Origin: Arthrobacter globiformis
GTDB taxonomy: Bacteria > Actinomycetota > Actinomycetes > Actinomycetales > Micrococcaceae
Length of the DNA: 64,000 bases
Assembly (NCBI RefSeq): GCF_030817195.1
Contig: NZ_JAUSYZ010000001.1
Location: 4,216,001 to 4,280,000, forward strand
Direction of reading: 5' to 3'
The position numbers were made by a program, and so were the translations under genes. The notes under the pieces were generated by a model. It was not told the DNA's origin. It saw nothing but the letters and a program-made list of their open reading frames with translations, and ran no database searches. How positions within the stretch are numbered: the first letter of the stretch is position 1; every line of letters begins with the position of its first letter. Shown piece by piece: positions 1 through 7,492 of this stretch.

Positions 1-17
1 CCCTTCATCTGGACCGG

Positions 18-593
18 TCATCCGGACCGGTCGTCCGTCCGGTTGGCGTAGCGGAGGAAGACCGTGCCGTTCCCGAACCGCCGCTCCTCGAGCAGCTCAA
101 GCCGGAGGCGGACGTCCTCCGGGAGGAAGCGCTTGCCGCCGCCCACTGCCACGGGCGAGAGGAACATCTGGAACTCGTCCACCAGCCCGGCCCGGATGGC
201 TGACGCGGCAAGGTCGGCGCCGCCCACCGCCAGGTCCCGGCCGACGTCGGCCTTGAGCCGTCCGACGGCGTCGGCGCTGAACTCCCGCTCGATCCGGGTC
301 CGGGCAGTGGCTATGTCCTTCAGGGTGCGGGAAAAGACCACCTTGTCCGCTGCTTTCCAGAGGTCGGCAAAGTCCCGGATGTAGTCGGGAATCTCGCCGA
401 AGTCTTCCGGATGCTCCCAGACGGCCATGACTTCGTACATCCGGCGCCCGAGCAGGTAGGTGCCAGCCGGCCGCTGCAGTTCGTTGACGAAGGAATGCAC
501 CTCAGCGTCCGGCTCGGCCCAGCCGAAGTTGCCGTCCCGGTCCGCGATGTACCCGTCGAGGGACATGAGTCCCGAGTAGATCAGTCTGGCCAT
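18..593 (-). CDS. Dihydrofolate reductase-like (RibD C-terminal family) protein
   Basis: A 191-residue protein with the layout of the small stand-alone RibD C-terminal/DHFR-like reductases (YyaP type). It opens with a beta strand followed by SLDGYIAD and carries LLGRRMYEVM near residue 50. A mid-protein VVFSRTL strand and a late VGGADLAASAI nucleotide-binding segment follow. Family members are presumed NADPH-dependent reductases, but the substrate of this type is usually unknown. The ATG at 593 is preceded by AGGAG at a normal distance, which supports the start. It has no operon partner in view. The family assignment is good, the substrate is not known. Confidence 0.85.
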   Translation of the reverse strand: MARLIYSGLMSLDGYIADRDGNFGWAEPDAEVHSFVNELQRPAGTYLLGRRMYEVMAVWEHPEDFGEIPDYIRDFADLWKAADKVVFSRTLKDIATARTRIEREFSADAVGRLKADVGRDLAVGGADLAASAIRAGLVDEFQMFLSPVAVGGGKRFLPEDVRLRLELLEERRFGNGTVFLRYANRTDDRSG

Positions 594-808
594 GCCGGCT
601 CCTGTTGTCCTCGGCGGTGTGCAGTCCCGACCTTAGGCTCATGTCGCCCGGATGACAACGGTTCCGCTGGTTCCGGAGCCATTCTCAGCGTTGCCACAGG
701 ATTGCATCAAGACCTGATCAAGGACCCGGTTCTCCCCTGTTCCGGCTGACATGCTGGTTGACGGATCAAGCAACTCGTACCGTTTCCAGGAATCATCATG
801 GGGGGATC

Positions 809-1606
809 ATGCCGCTAGGCACGTTCAATCACGCAGGCCCGACCAGGCACACAGGCTCGAACAGGCAAACAGGCTCGAACAAGCACACAGGCCCGTCCAA
901 ACGCGCTCTACGCCGGGTGGTGGCCTTCACGGCATCCGTCAGGTCCGGCCTTTGGGTCCGGTCGCTGTCCGCCACGGCCGTGGCCACCGGCCTACTGCTC
1001 ACCGGGCTGGCAGTCCCCGCCGAGGCTGCCACGTACTATTCCGCGCCGCTGCGCACCGCTGCCCGTGCCCTCACGGTGACCGCGGAGAACAACGCCGGCT
1101 ACGACCGGACCCGCTACTTCGGCAGCTGGCTGGACACCAACCGCGACTGCCAGAACACCCGGGCCGAGGTTCTGCTGCAGGAGGCGAAGGCCACCGCGAC
1201 GTACACCACCGCGCGCCGGTGCACCGTGCGCACGGGCCGTTGGGTCACCAGGTGGGACAACCGCACGCACACCCTGGCGTCGGCCGTGGAGATCGACCAT
1301 ACGGTTCCCGTCCATGAGGCGTGGGGCTCCGGCGCCCGCTACTGGTCGCAGGCGCGCCGGGTAGCGTTCTACAACGACCTCGGCGACGGCCGGTCCCTGA
1401 ACGCGCAGACGGCGGCACTGAACTCCGCCAAACAGGCCAAGGGTCCGGAGGCGTGGATGCCGCCGGCGAATCGCTGCGAGTACATCGGCAACTGGATTGC
1501 GGTGAAGATCCGGTGGGGCCTGCGGGTTGACAGCGCCGAGAAGGCAGCCCTGATCCGCTATGCAGACTCCTGCCCGAACGTGCGCATCAGCGTCACCCGG
1601 GCCTAG
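809..1606 (+). CDS. Secreted HNH-type (DUF1524/GmrSD C-terminal-like) nuclease family protein
   Basis: 265 residues. Residues about 33-73 form an export signal: a basic stretch, a hydrophobic core and an AEA cleavage site. The mature part contains EIDHTVPVHEAW (His164), then a spaced NDL, a LNAQTAALNSAKQAKGP segment and W-PP. This is the pattern of the DUF1524 HNH family, in which the DH histidine and the Asn bind metal and DNA, so an extracellular nuclease role is inferred. The start is chosen at 809 because GGGGGG lies just upstream. An upstream in-frame TTG at 758 lacks such a site. Residues about 14-31 come from an 18-bp unit repeated nearly three times (TGSNRQ, TGSNKH, TGPSKR). Confidence 0.8.
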   Translation: MPLGTFNHAGPTRHTGSNRQTGSNKHTGPSKRALRRVVAFTASVRSGLWVRSLSATAVATGLLLTGLAVPAEAATYYSAPLRTAARALTVTAENNAGYDRTRYFGSWLDTNRDCQNTRAEVLLQEAKATATYTTARRCTVRTGRWVTRWDNRTHTLASAVEIDHTVPVHEAWGSGARYWSQARRVAFYNDLGDGRSLNAQTAALNSAKQAKGPEAWMPPANRCEYIGNWIAVKIRWGLRVDSAEKAALIRYADSCPNVRISVTRA

Positions 1607-1645
1607 GCCTGCACGGAAACCGGCAGCCAAACAACCCCGAACCCA

Positions 1646-1684
1646 AACAGCCCCGCACCGCCGGAAAGGCAGCGCGGGGCTGTT
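1646..1684. terminator. Bidirectional hairpin terminator
   Basis: AACAGCCCCGC pairs with GCGGGGCTGTT across a 17-nt loop and is followed by TT on the plus strand. It lies between the converging HNH-type gene and the exported hypothetical gene, so it can serve both. Confidence 0.75.
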
Positions 1685-1687
1685 TCG

Positions 1688-2617
1688 TCAGACCTCGAAC
1701 ATCCCGTAGACCCAGATGTTCGCGGACCCCAGGGCGAGCTCGGACATGGGCACCCTCCGGGCACCCGTGCGGGTCAGCCAGAACCTGTTGTCCTTGGTGG
1801 GGGTCTTGACCGGAATGCCGGCGTTGTCCACCAGGTAAAGGCTCGTGGAGGTGGCGGAGCCGCCGTAGGGCGAGGACATGGCTGCGTGCGTGCAGGTAAT
1901 GAGGCCTGTGCTCTTGTTCATGGTTGTGGACGTGACCAGCCCGTTGAGGGACACCCAGGCAGAACCGTTCCACGAGACGTAGTCCCCCAACCCTGCGGGC
2001 TGCGAGGCCTGGATGGTGATGCTGTTCAGGCCGACGGACGCGCCCAGCTGGTAGCCGGCGGCAGACAGCGTCTCGTCGGCAACGACCACCACCGAGCTCA
2101 CCTTCAGGCCGTCGAACCCCATTCTGATGGTGACCGACATGTCGTCCAGGGCGCTTTCCGTCGACACCACCCCCACGGGTGTGTGCCGGTCGTCGTCAAT
2201 CAAGGAGAACCCCAGGCCGCTGTTGCGGACCGCACAGGCCACAATCCGGTAGCGCCGGCCGTCCGTGCCGCGGACGATGCCCATTTCGTCTGCCTTGAGA
2301 TCCAGGGCGGCCTGCTGCGCGGCGGAAACGGGCTTGTCGGCGTCGGCCGTATTGTCCACCTCCGAGAGTCCCACGTCCGCCTTGGTCAGGGCAGGGACGG
2401 TCTCAGGGGCAGGCTGCTCTGGGCTGACCGGCTGATCAGTGGCTGGCCCGGACGGGGTTGGGGCCACCTCCGGCGGCGGCACCGTTGGAACGGTTGTTGC
2501 CGATGCCGGCCCCGCGGTGACGGTGGCCAAGGCAAGGAGACCTCCGCCGGCCGCCGCGATCCGCCCCAGATTCAGAACCGCACGGCGCTCCACGCCGCCT
2601 TCACCAAACCACTCCAC
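1688..2617 (-). CDS. Exported hypothetical protein
   Basis: 309 residues beginning with GTG at 2617, with GGGGGG about 6 nt upstream. The N-terminus has a twin-arginine-like ERRAVL followed by a hydrophobic Ala/Gly/Leu segment and a GPASA cleavage-type site, so export (possibly by Tat) is predicted. A Pro/Thr/Glu-rich linker (about 40-70) follows, then a Ser/Val-rich globular part ending in NIWVYGMFEV. I do not recognise the globular domain, and no enzymatic motif stands out. It converges with the HNH-type gene across a shared terminator. Confidence 0.7.
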   Translation of the reverse strand: MEWFGEGGVERRAVLNLGRIAAAGGGLLALATVTAGPASATTVPTVPPPEVAPTPSGPATDQPVSPEQPAPETVPALTKADVGLSEVDNTADADKPVSAAQQAALDLKADEMGIVRGTDGRRYRIVACAVRNSGLGFSLIDDDRHTPVGVVSTESALDDMSVTIRMGFDGLKVSSVVVVADETLSAAGYQLGASVGLNSITIQASQPAGLGDYVSWNGSAWVSLNGLVTSTTMNKSTGLITCTHAAMSSPYGGSATSTSLYLVDNAGIPVKTPTKDNRFWLTRTGARRVPMSELALGSANIWVYGMFEV

Positions 2618-2775
2618 TGTGTTCCCCCCACGGGCACCATTCTGCGGCCGGGGTGTACACCTCGGCCGGTCATGGTGCCGAGCCTAAGAACGAAAACTTG
2701 GAATTACGCTGTGGCCGCCAGCCCTGATTGGGGGGGGTGGCACACATGCTTTCGGGTGACGGAGCCAGCCCAAGA

Positions 2776-2846
2776 CGGGGCACTTCGGCGCGGGACACGC
2801 CAGCCGACGTCGTTAATTACGACGCCGGCTCCCCCAAAGTGCCCCG
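2776..2846. repeat. Structured intergenic element (nested inverted repeats)
   Basis: An outer 10-bp stem (CGGGGCACTT at 2776-2785 with AAGTGCCCCG at 2837-2846) encloses a second stem (AGCCGACGTCGT at 2802-2813 with ACGACGCCGGCT at 2819-2830, 11 of 12 pairing) around a TAATT loop. It lies in the roughly 310-bp gap between the exported hypothetical gene and tRNA-Met, where no gene is visible. It could be a REP-type element or a small structured RNA. Function unknown. Confidence 0.45.
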
Positions 2847-2886
2847 CGACGGTTTGGGCCGGGTGCCCAATGGGCCAAAAACAAAA

Positions 2887-2918
2887 GCAGGCCAGGGGCT
2901 GAATGCCTCTGGCCTGCA
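2887..2918 (-). terminator. Terminator of tRNA-Met
   Basis: GCAGGCCAGAGGC pairs with GCCCCTGGCCTGC on the minus strand and is followed by TTTTGTTTTT. It sits 8 nt beyond the tRNA-Met 3' end, a standard intrinsic terminator. Confidence 0.8.
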
Positions 2919-2925
2919 GATTCGG

Positions 2926-2999
2926 TAGCGGTGGGGAGGCTCGATCTCCCGACCTCACGATTATGAGTCGTGCGCTCTAACCAACTGAGCTACACCGCC
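2926..2999 (-). tRNA. tRNA-Met (CAT)
   Basis: A 74-nt cloverleaf. The acceptor stem GGCGGTG pairs with CACCGCT (one G-U), the D-arm begins TAGCTCAGTTGG, the anticodon loop is ACTCATAAT with anticodon CAT, and the T-arm is GGGAGATCGAGCCTCCC. CCA is not encoded. The type is elongator Met. A CAT-anticodon tRNA-Ile2 cannot be fully excluded by eye, although the adjacent tRNA-Thr matches the usual actinobacterial Thr-Met order. Confidence 0.9.
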
Positions 3000-3013
3000 A
3001 CGAATGAGAAAAA

Positions 3014-3049
3014 CCTGTGTCAAGCCGGTCAAGACCGCCTTGACACAGG
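3014..3049 (-). terminator. Terminator between tRNA-Thr and tRNA-Met
   Basis: An 11-bp stem, CCTGTGTCAAG with CTTGACACAGG, with a further inner GGTC/GACC pair. On the minus strand it is followed by TTTTT. It lies between the two tRNAs, so they are probably separate transcription units. Confidence 0.8.
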
Positions 3050-3061
3050 GCCCTCATTCCG

Positions 3062-3133
3062 AGCCCCCCACCGGAATCGATCCGGTGACCTCGTTCTTAC
3101 CAAGAACGCGCTCTACCACTGAGCTAGGGGGGC
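3062..3133 (-). tRNA. tRNA-Thr (GGT)
   Basis: A 72-nt cloverleaf. The acceptor GCCCCCC pairs with GGGGGGC, the D-arm begins TAGCTCAGTGGTAGAGC, the anticodon loop is CTTGGTAAG with anticodon GGT, and the T-arm is CACCGGATCGATTCCGGTG. CCA is not encoded. Confidence 0.95.
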
Positions 3134-3142
3134 AACGAGTAA

Positions 3143-3170
3143 ATACTCTACCGGAAGATTTGGCACTCAA
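3143..3170 (-). promoter_or_regulatory. Candidate promoter of tRNA-Thr
   Basis: On the minus strand, TTGAGT (3165-3170) and GAGTAT (3143-3148) are 16 nt apart and end 9 nt before the tRNA-Thr 5' end. This is consistent with a housekeeping sigma promoter. Confidence 0.5.
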
Positions 3171-3323
3171 CAAATCGGCGGCGGAACGGGGCTCCTAGGG
3201 TCAGAAAACCCCGGAAACACAGGCCTGGAGCAGGCTGCGGGCCCCTTTGGATGCCCCTTCAGAGCCTTTCCGGACGCAGATGTGACGAAGCGTACACACG
3301 GGCGGCGGGGAACGCCCTTAAAC

Positions 3324-3357
3324 AGAAACAGGCCGGCTGATCAGCCGGCCTGTTTCT
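3324..3357. terminator. Perfect-palindrome terminator downstream of the DEAD-box gene
   Basis: A perfect palindrome of 34 bp centred on CTGATCAG, with arms AGAAACAGGCCGG and its complement. It sits 33 nt beyond the helicase stop codon and is flanked by A/T runs, so it is expected to end helicase transcripts. Confidence 0.75.
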
Positions 3358-3389
3358 ATTCGGATGCTTGGTTCATCACCAGACGGTGA

Positions 3390-5495
3390 TTACCACTTGC
3401 CCTTGCGGTTGAAGTCGCGGTGGCCGCCTTCGTTACCGTGGCGCGGCTTGCGTGCGCCGTTGCCGTGACCGCCGAAGCGGGAGTCGCTCGACTGGCCACG
3501 GTCGTCCGTGCCGATGCCGCGCTCGGAACGCTCGCTGTACGAACGGCCGCCGCGGTCGGCGGAGGAACGCTCGCCGTCGCTCTTGCGGAACTCCTTCTTG
3601 AAGCCGCCGCTGCCCTTGAAGTTGCCGCCGCGGTCGCCGCCACGGTTGCCTTGGTAGCCGCCGCGGTCACCTGAGGGCTTGCGGCCGGAGTCCAGCTCGA
3701 GGTGGATCAGCTCACCGCCGATCCGCGTGCGGGAAAGGGCGCGCAGCTGCTCCTGGCTAAGGTCAGCGGGCAGCTCGACCAGCGAGTGATCCGAGCGGAT
3801 GTCGATGCCGCCGATCTGCGACGAGGAAATGCCGCCCTCGTTGGCAATGGCGCCCACGATGGAACCCGGCATGACACGCTGGCGGCGTCCCACGGCGATC
3901 CGGTAGGTGGCGTTGCCCTCGGTCAGGGCACGGGTCGGACCGCGTGAACCGAAGCCATCCTTGGACCGTTCGCGCTTCTGGAACTCGGGAGCTGCGGGGA
4001 GTTCCTTGACCAGCAGCGGCTGGCCGCCTTGGGCCATCACGGCCAGTGCCGCAGCGATTTCTGCTGCCGGCACGTTGTGCTCTTCCTCGTAGGACGCGAT
4101 CAGGTCACGGAATGCCGCCACGTCTTCGGACTCGAGCGTCTCGGTGATGCGCTCGGCGAACTTGCCCAGACGCAGCGTGTTGACGGTCTCAGCGGTGGGC
4201 AGGTGCATCTGCTCCACAGGCTGGCGTGTGGCCTTCTCAATGGAACGCAGCAGGTACTTCTCGCGCGGAGTCATGAACAGGATCGCGTCGCCGGATCGGC
4301 CGGCACGGCCGGTGCGGCCGATGCGGTGCACGTAAGACTCGGTGTCGTGCGGGATGTCGTAGTTGACCACGTGGCTGATGCGCTCGACGTCCAGGCCGCG
4401 GGCGGCGACGTCGGTGGCAACCAGGATGTCGATGCGGCCTTCCTTGAGCGCGTCAACGGTACGTTCGCGCTGCTGCTGCGGGATGTCGCCGTTGATGGCG
4501 GCAGCCTGGAAGCCGCGGGCGCGCAGCTTGTCGGCGAGGTCCTCGGTGGCCATCTTGGTGCGGACGAACGCGATGACGCCGTCGAACTCTTCGACCTCGA
4601 GGATGCGGGTCATGGCATCGAGCTTGTGCGGGCCCATAACCTGCAGGTAGCGCTGACGGGTGTTCGCGCCGGTGGTGGTCTTGGACTTCACCGAGATCTC
4701 GGCCGGGTTGTTCAGGTACTGCTTGGACATCCGGCGGATCTGGCTCGGCATGGTGGCGGAGAACAGTGCCACCTGGCGGTCCGACGGGGTCTGCTGGAAG
4801 ATCTGCTCCACGTCTTCGGCGAAGCCCATGCGGAGCATTTCGTCGGCCTCGTCCAGCACCAGGTACTGGAGCTCGGACAGGTCCAGGGAGCCCTTGGCAA
4901 TGTGGTCGATCACTCGGCCGGGAGTACCGACGACAACCTGTGCACCGCGGCGCAGGCCGGCGAGCTGGGGGCCGTAGGCGGAGCCGCCGTAAACGGGGAG
5001 GACGGTGAAGTCATCGATGTGCTTGGCGTACGAGGTGAAGGCCTCGGCAACCTGGAGCGCCAGCTCGCGGGTCGGGGCCAGGACCAGTGCCTGGGTCTTG
5101 CGGGACGGGCCGTTGAGGTCGTGGAGCTCGGCCAGGCGGGACAGTGCCGGTACTGCGAATGCTGCAGTCTTACCGGTGCCGGTCTGGGCGAGGCCCACGA
5201 CGTCGCGGCCTTCAAGCAGCAGCGGGATGGTTGCTGCCTGGATCGGGGAAGGCTTTTCGTAGCCGACATCCTGCAGGGCTGCGAGGACGCGGCCGTCGAT
5301 GCCAAGGTCGGTGAAGCGGACGCCTTCTTCTTCCGGCTCTTCAGCCTTGGCGGGAGCGTCGGCCTTGGCGGGAGCGTCGGCCTCGGCGGGAGCGTCGACA
5401 GCAGGCTCGGCTGCGGGGACAGCAGCCTCGGTGAATTCAACGTTGGCGGTTTCGGCGGTCGCCGTCTGGTTGGCGTTGTCGTGATTTTCGGGCAT
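3390..5495 (-). CDS. deaD: DEAD-box ATP-dependent RNA helicase
   Basis: 701 residues, cytoplasmic RNA-unwinding ATPase of the CsdA/DeaD type, used in ribosome assembly and mRNA turnover, often at low temperature. The order is an Ala/Pro/Glu-rich tail with repeated DAPAKA (25-58), Q motif GYEKPSPIQ, motif I AQTGTGKT (103-110), PTRELA, TPGRV, DEAD (215-218), SAT, ATDVAARGLD and HRIGRTGRAGRSG. A DbpA-type RNA-binding domain (GSIVGAIANEGGI) and a Gly/Arg/Ser-rich tail follow. The start at MPENHD is preferred because GAGGA lies 10 nt upstream, although an upstream in-frame Met exists. The leader is several hundred nucleotides long, as for csdA-type mRNAs, which suggests post-transcriptional control. 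Confidence 0.95.
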   Translation of the reverse strand: MPENHDNANQTATAETANVEFTEAAVPAAEPAVDAPAEADAPAKADAPAKAEEPEEEGVRFTDLGIDGRVLAALQDVGYEKPSPIQAATIPLLLEGRDVVGLAQTGTGKTAAFAVPALSRLAELHDLNGPSRKTQALVLAPTRELALQVAEAFTSYAKHIDDFTVLPVYGGSAYGPQLAGLRRGAQVVVGTPGRVIDHIAKGSLDLSELQYLVLDEADEMLRMGFAEDVEQIFQQTPSDRQVALFSATMPSQIRRMSKQYLNNPAEISVKSKTTTGANTRQRYLQVMGPHKLDAMTRILEVEEFDGVIAFVRTKMATEDLADKLRARGFQAAAINGDIPQQQRERTVDALKEGRIDILVATDVAARGLDVERISHVVNYDIPHDTESYVHRIGRTGRAGRSGDAILFMTPREKYLLRSIEKATRQPVEQMHLPTAETVNTLRLGKFAERITETLESEDVAAFRDLIASYEEEHNVPAAEIAAALAVMAQGGQPLLVKELPAAPEFQKRERSKDGFGSRGPTRALTEGNATYRIAVGRRQRVMPGSIVGAIANEGGISSSQIGGIDIRSDHSLVELPADLSQEQLRALSRTRIGGELIHLELDSGRKPSGDRGGYQGNRGGDRGGNFKGSGGFKKEFRKSDGERSSADRGGRSYSERSERGIGTDDRGQSSDSRFGGHGNGARKPRHGNEGGHRDFNRKGKW

Positions 5496-5920
5496 AGGGA
5501 GATATTCCTCATCCATAGGGGGCCAGGCGGCACAACCCGAGGTGAGCGGAGCCGCAGTACATGTGCCGTGGTCGCCGGGCAAACATTGACCGGCCGGTCA
5601 CTAGAAGTCCGGCGCTTTCGCAATCCCGTGGCAGGACTTCACACTGCATCTCTTGGCTGCTATCCCAGCAGTCTGTACAGCGTTTTCTTCAGCCGGCTCT
5701 CCCTATGAAACTGCCCGCATCACATTTGCGGGCCCCAACACTTGCCAGTCCTGCCTCAAAAATTGGGCAGGAATAAGGGATTTCCGGAGTGGGGGATGTT
5801 TCCAGTGTAAAGCATGACTACCCGCACTAGCGAACCGAGGGGCCAGCAAGGGCGGTGAGCTTGCGCACACGCGGCATTTTTGCAGCAACCCGGCAGCGCC
5901 GCCGGGCCGTCTCGGCCGTG
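5496..5920. other. Leader and intergenic region upstream of the helicase
   Basis: No credible gene is present. Reading the minus strand, TTTACACT (5808-5815) could be a -10 element, which would give a helicase leader of about 310 nt. A GCCCGCA/TGCGGGC hairpin lies at 5713-5733. A long structured leader would fit cold-shock-type control, but no cold-shock element can be shown by eye. Confidence 0.4.
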
Positions 5921-6574
5921 CTAGCTTCCCACCCGGCGGAGCATCTTCTCGAACCGTTCGTGGTACTCGGGCTGCAGCCGGATTTCGCCGTCGGCCTCGG
6001 CGTCGCGCAGTGCCTCGATGGCGTCGACGTCGGGCTCGCTGAACCAGCGGCCGATGGTCACCCCGTGCTTGGGCACGAAGAGTCGGTGGATGTGGTCGCC
6101 TGCCTGCACGGAACCGGTCTTGATGACGCGCAGGTAGGCGCCCACCCGGCCTGCCGCCGTGAAGCGCCTAACCCATTGGGCCTCGTCCATGCGCCGCTGG
6201 AAGGTCGCGCACGGAACACGGGGCGAGGTGACCTCAACCTCAACATCCAACCCGATCCGCCAGCGCTCACCGATGACGGCACCCGTGGTTTCGATCCCTG
6301 CCACGCGCAGGTTTTCACCGAAGATCCCCGGCGGCAGTTCGCGCTGCAGCTCACCGATCCAGTAATCGGCGTCGGCCTGGGAATAGGCGTAGAGCGCCTG
6401 GTCCTCTCCCCCGTGGTGGATGCGGCTGGCCTGGATGTCGCCGTGCAAACCGAGCTTGTGCACCTTCACCGGCCCGTCCACGGGCCGCTTGTCGATGGCA
6501 GTGACGCCCACGCTTCCCTCGTCCGGAAGGAGCTGGTGGACCCGGCAAACGGCAAGAAGTGTGGCTGTGTGCAT
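5921..6574 (-). CDS. MOSC domain-containing protein (YiiM-like)
   Basis: 217 residues. It carries the MOSC signature of a mid-protein HGD followed by HHGGEDQALYAY, then GIFGENLRV and PRVPCATF with the conserved cysteine thought to handle sulfur on the molybdenum cofactor. YiiM-type MOSC proteins transfer sulfur or act in N-hydroxylated base resistance. The precise role is not known here. The start is set at the ATG at 6574 rather than the longer frame because a TACACT box lies exactly 6 nt upstream (a leaderless arrangement) and the extra N-terminus matches nothing. It is upstream of the helicase on the same strand but about 425 bp away. Confidence 0.85.
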   Translation of the reverse strand: MHTATLLAVCRVHQLLPDEGSVGVTAIDKRPVDGPVKVHKLGLHGDIQASRIHHGGEDQALYAYSQADADYWIGELQRELPPGIFGENLRVAGIETTGAVIGERWRIGLDVEVEVTSPRVPCATFQRRMDEAQWVRRFTAAGRVGAYLRVIKTGSVQAGDHIHRLFVPKHGVTIGRWFSEPDVDAIEALRDAEADGEIRLQPEYHERFEKMLRRVGS

Positions 6575-6580
6575 GGCACC

Positions 6581-6586
6581 AGTGTA
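6581..6586 (-). promoter_or_regulatory. -10 element for a leaderless MOSC mRNA
   Basis: TACACT on the minus strand, 6 nt before the ATG at 6574, so transcription would begin at the start codon. No convincing -35 is seen. Confidence 0.5.
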
Positions 6587-6770
6587 GGTTCTCGGCCTGA
6601 CCGGCGCCTTTGGTGATTCCGGCGGGACGGCCGGGAGTCGAAAGTTATTCACCGCGGCACCCTCCAGCCACTAGGCTTGCTGCAGTATTTACCGGCGGGA
6701 CGGACAGCCGGTTCCGCCGGCCGCGGCCCAGCGTTCCGGCCACCAACAGCATGGAGCAGCAGGGGGAACC

Positions 6771-7490
6771 ATGGACCCGGAGAAGGACCCGAGCAAGGAC
6801 GCTGACGGGGGCCAAAACGACGACAGGTCCGGCCGGAACGACGACAGGTCCGGCGGGGGCGCCCTGCCCGGCGGCCCGGCCAAGCCGCCGCCCTGGCAGG
6901 TGCCCAAGCCTGAGCTCCACCCCGAACTGCTGACCCCCGGCACACCGGGAGACGAAACCCGGGGAAAGCCCGGCAACGGAAAGCCCCGTACGGAAACCCC
7001 GGGCAAAGCAACCCCGGGAGAAGGAAACAGGAACCAAACCGGATTCCCCCAGCCCGGCCCCGTCTTTGATCCGTTCGCGCGTGACCGCGAGCGCGATGCG
7101 GCAGCTCGAAAGAAACGGTCGCAGCGCCGCACGGTGGTGGTGGGCCTCGGCGTCACCGCGCTCCTGGCCGGCACCATCACGGCGATCGTGGCGAGCAACG
7201 AGCAGGACCCTGACTACGCCCAGGTCTGCTTCAACGAGGAGACGGGCGAGCGCGTTGAGGACACCCAGTGCAACAGCTCGGCCGGACGCGGGGGCGCCCT
7301 CTATGCCTGGTACTTCTATGCGCGCGGGGCCAGCGTTCCGGGCATCGGCCAGAACAGGACGGCCTACCCGAACTTCACCAGGACTGTGCCGCAGGGGGCC
7401 AAGACGGCCACGGGCTACAGCAGCAAGGGCGGCACGGTCAGCAGGGGCGGCTTCGGCAGCAGCTCCAAGGGCGGAAGCACGGGAGGCTAG
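6771..7490 (+). CDS. Single-pass membrane protein, YgiB/DUF1190-like position
   Basis: 239 residues. Residues 1-95 are a Pro/Gly/Asp-rich cytoplasmic segment, residues about 118-140 are one membrane helix (VVVGLGVTALLAGTITAIV) after a RKKRSQRR stop-transfer patch, and the rest is an outer domain rich in Gly/Ser. The outer part holds a CFNEETGERVEDTQC pair of cysteines and a Gly/Ser/Lys tail. The arrangement (small exported cysteine-containing protein directly before a glutathionylspermidine synthase-like ligase) parallels YgiB-YgiC of enterobacteria. Assignment rests on context more than sequence. Its stop is 2 nt before the next start, so the two are translationally coupled. Confidence 0.7.
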   Translation: MDPEKDPSKDADGGQNDDRSGRNDDRSGGGALPGGPAKPPPWQVPKPELHPELLTPGTPGDETRGKPGNGKPRTETPGKATPGEGNRNQTGFPQPGPVFDPFARDRERDAAARKKRSQRRTVVVGLGVTALLAGTITAIVASNEQDPDYAQVCFNEETGERVEDTQCNSSAGRGGALYAWYFYARGASVPGIGQNRTAYPNFTRTVPQGAKTATGYSSKGGTVSRGGFGSSSKGGSTGG

Positions 7491-7492
7491 GC

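Noticed and set aside
2704..2958. 84-codon minus-strand open frame
   Set aside because: It runs through the 3' part of tRNA-Met and its terminator.
4029..5708. A 559-codon plus-strand open frame opposite the DEAD-box gene
   Set aside because: It is antisense to a complete helicase with all motifs and reads as low-complexity Gly/Val/Leu sequence without a ribosome-binding site; high-GC shadow.
7268..7492. Upstream extension of the ATP-grasp ligase frame
   Set aside because: It overlaps the membrane-protein gene in another frame; GTG 7493 with GGGAGG is the natural start.
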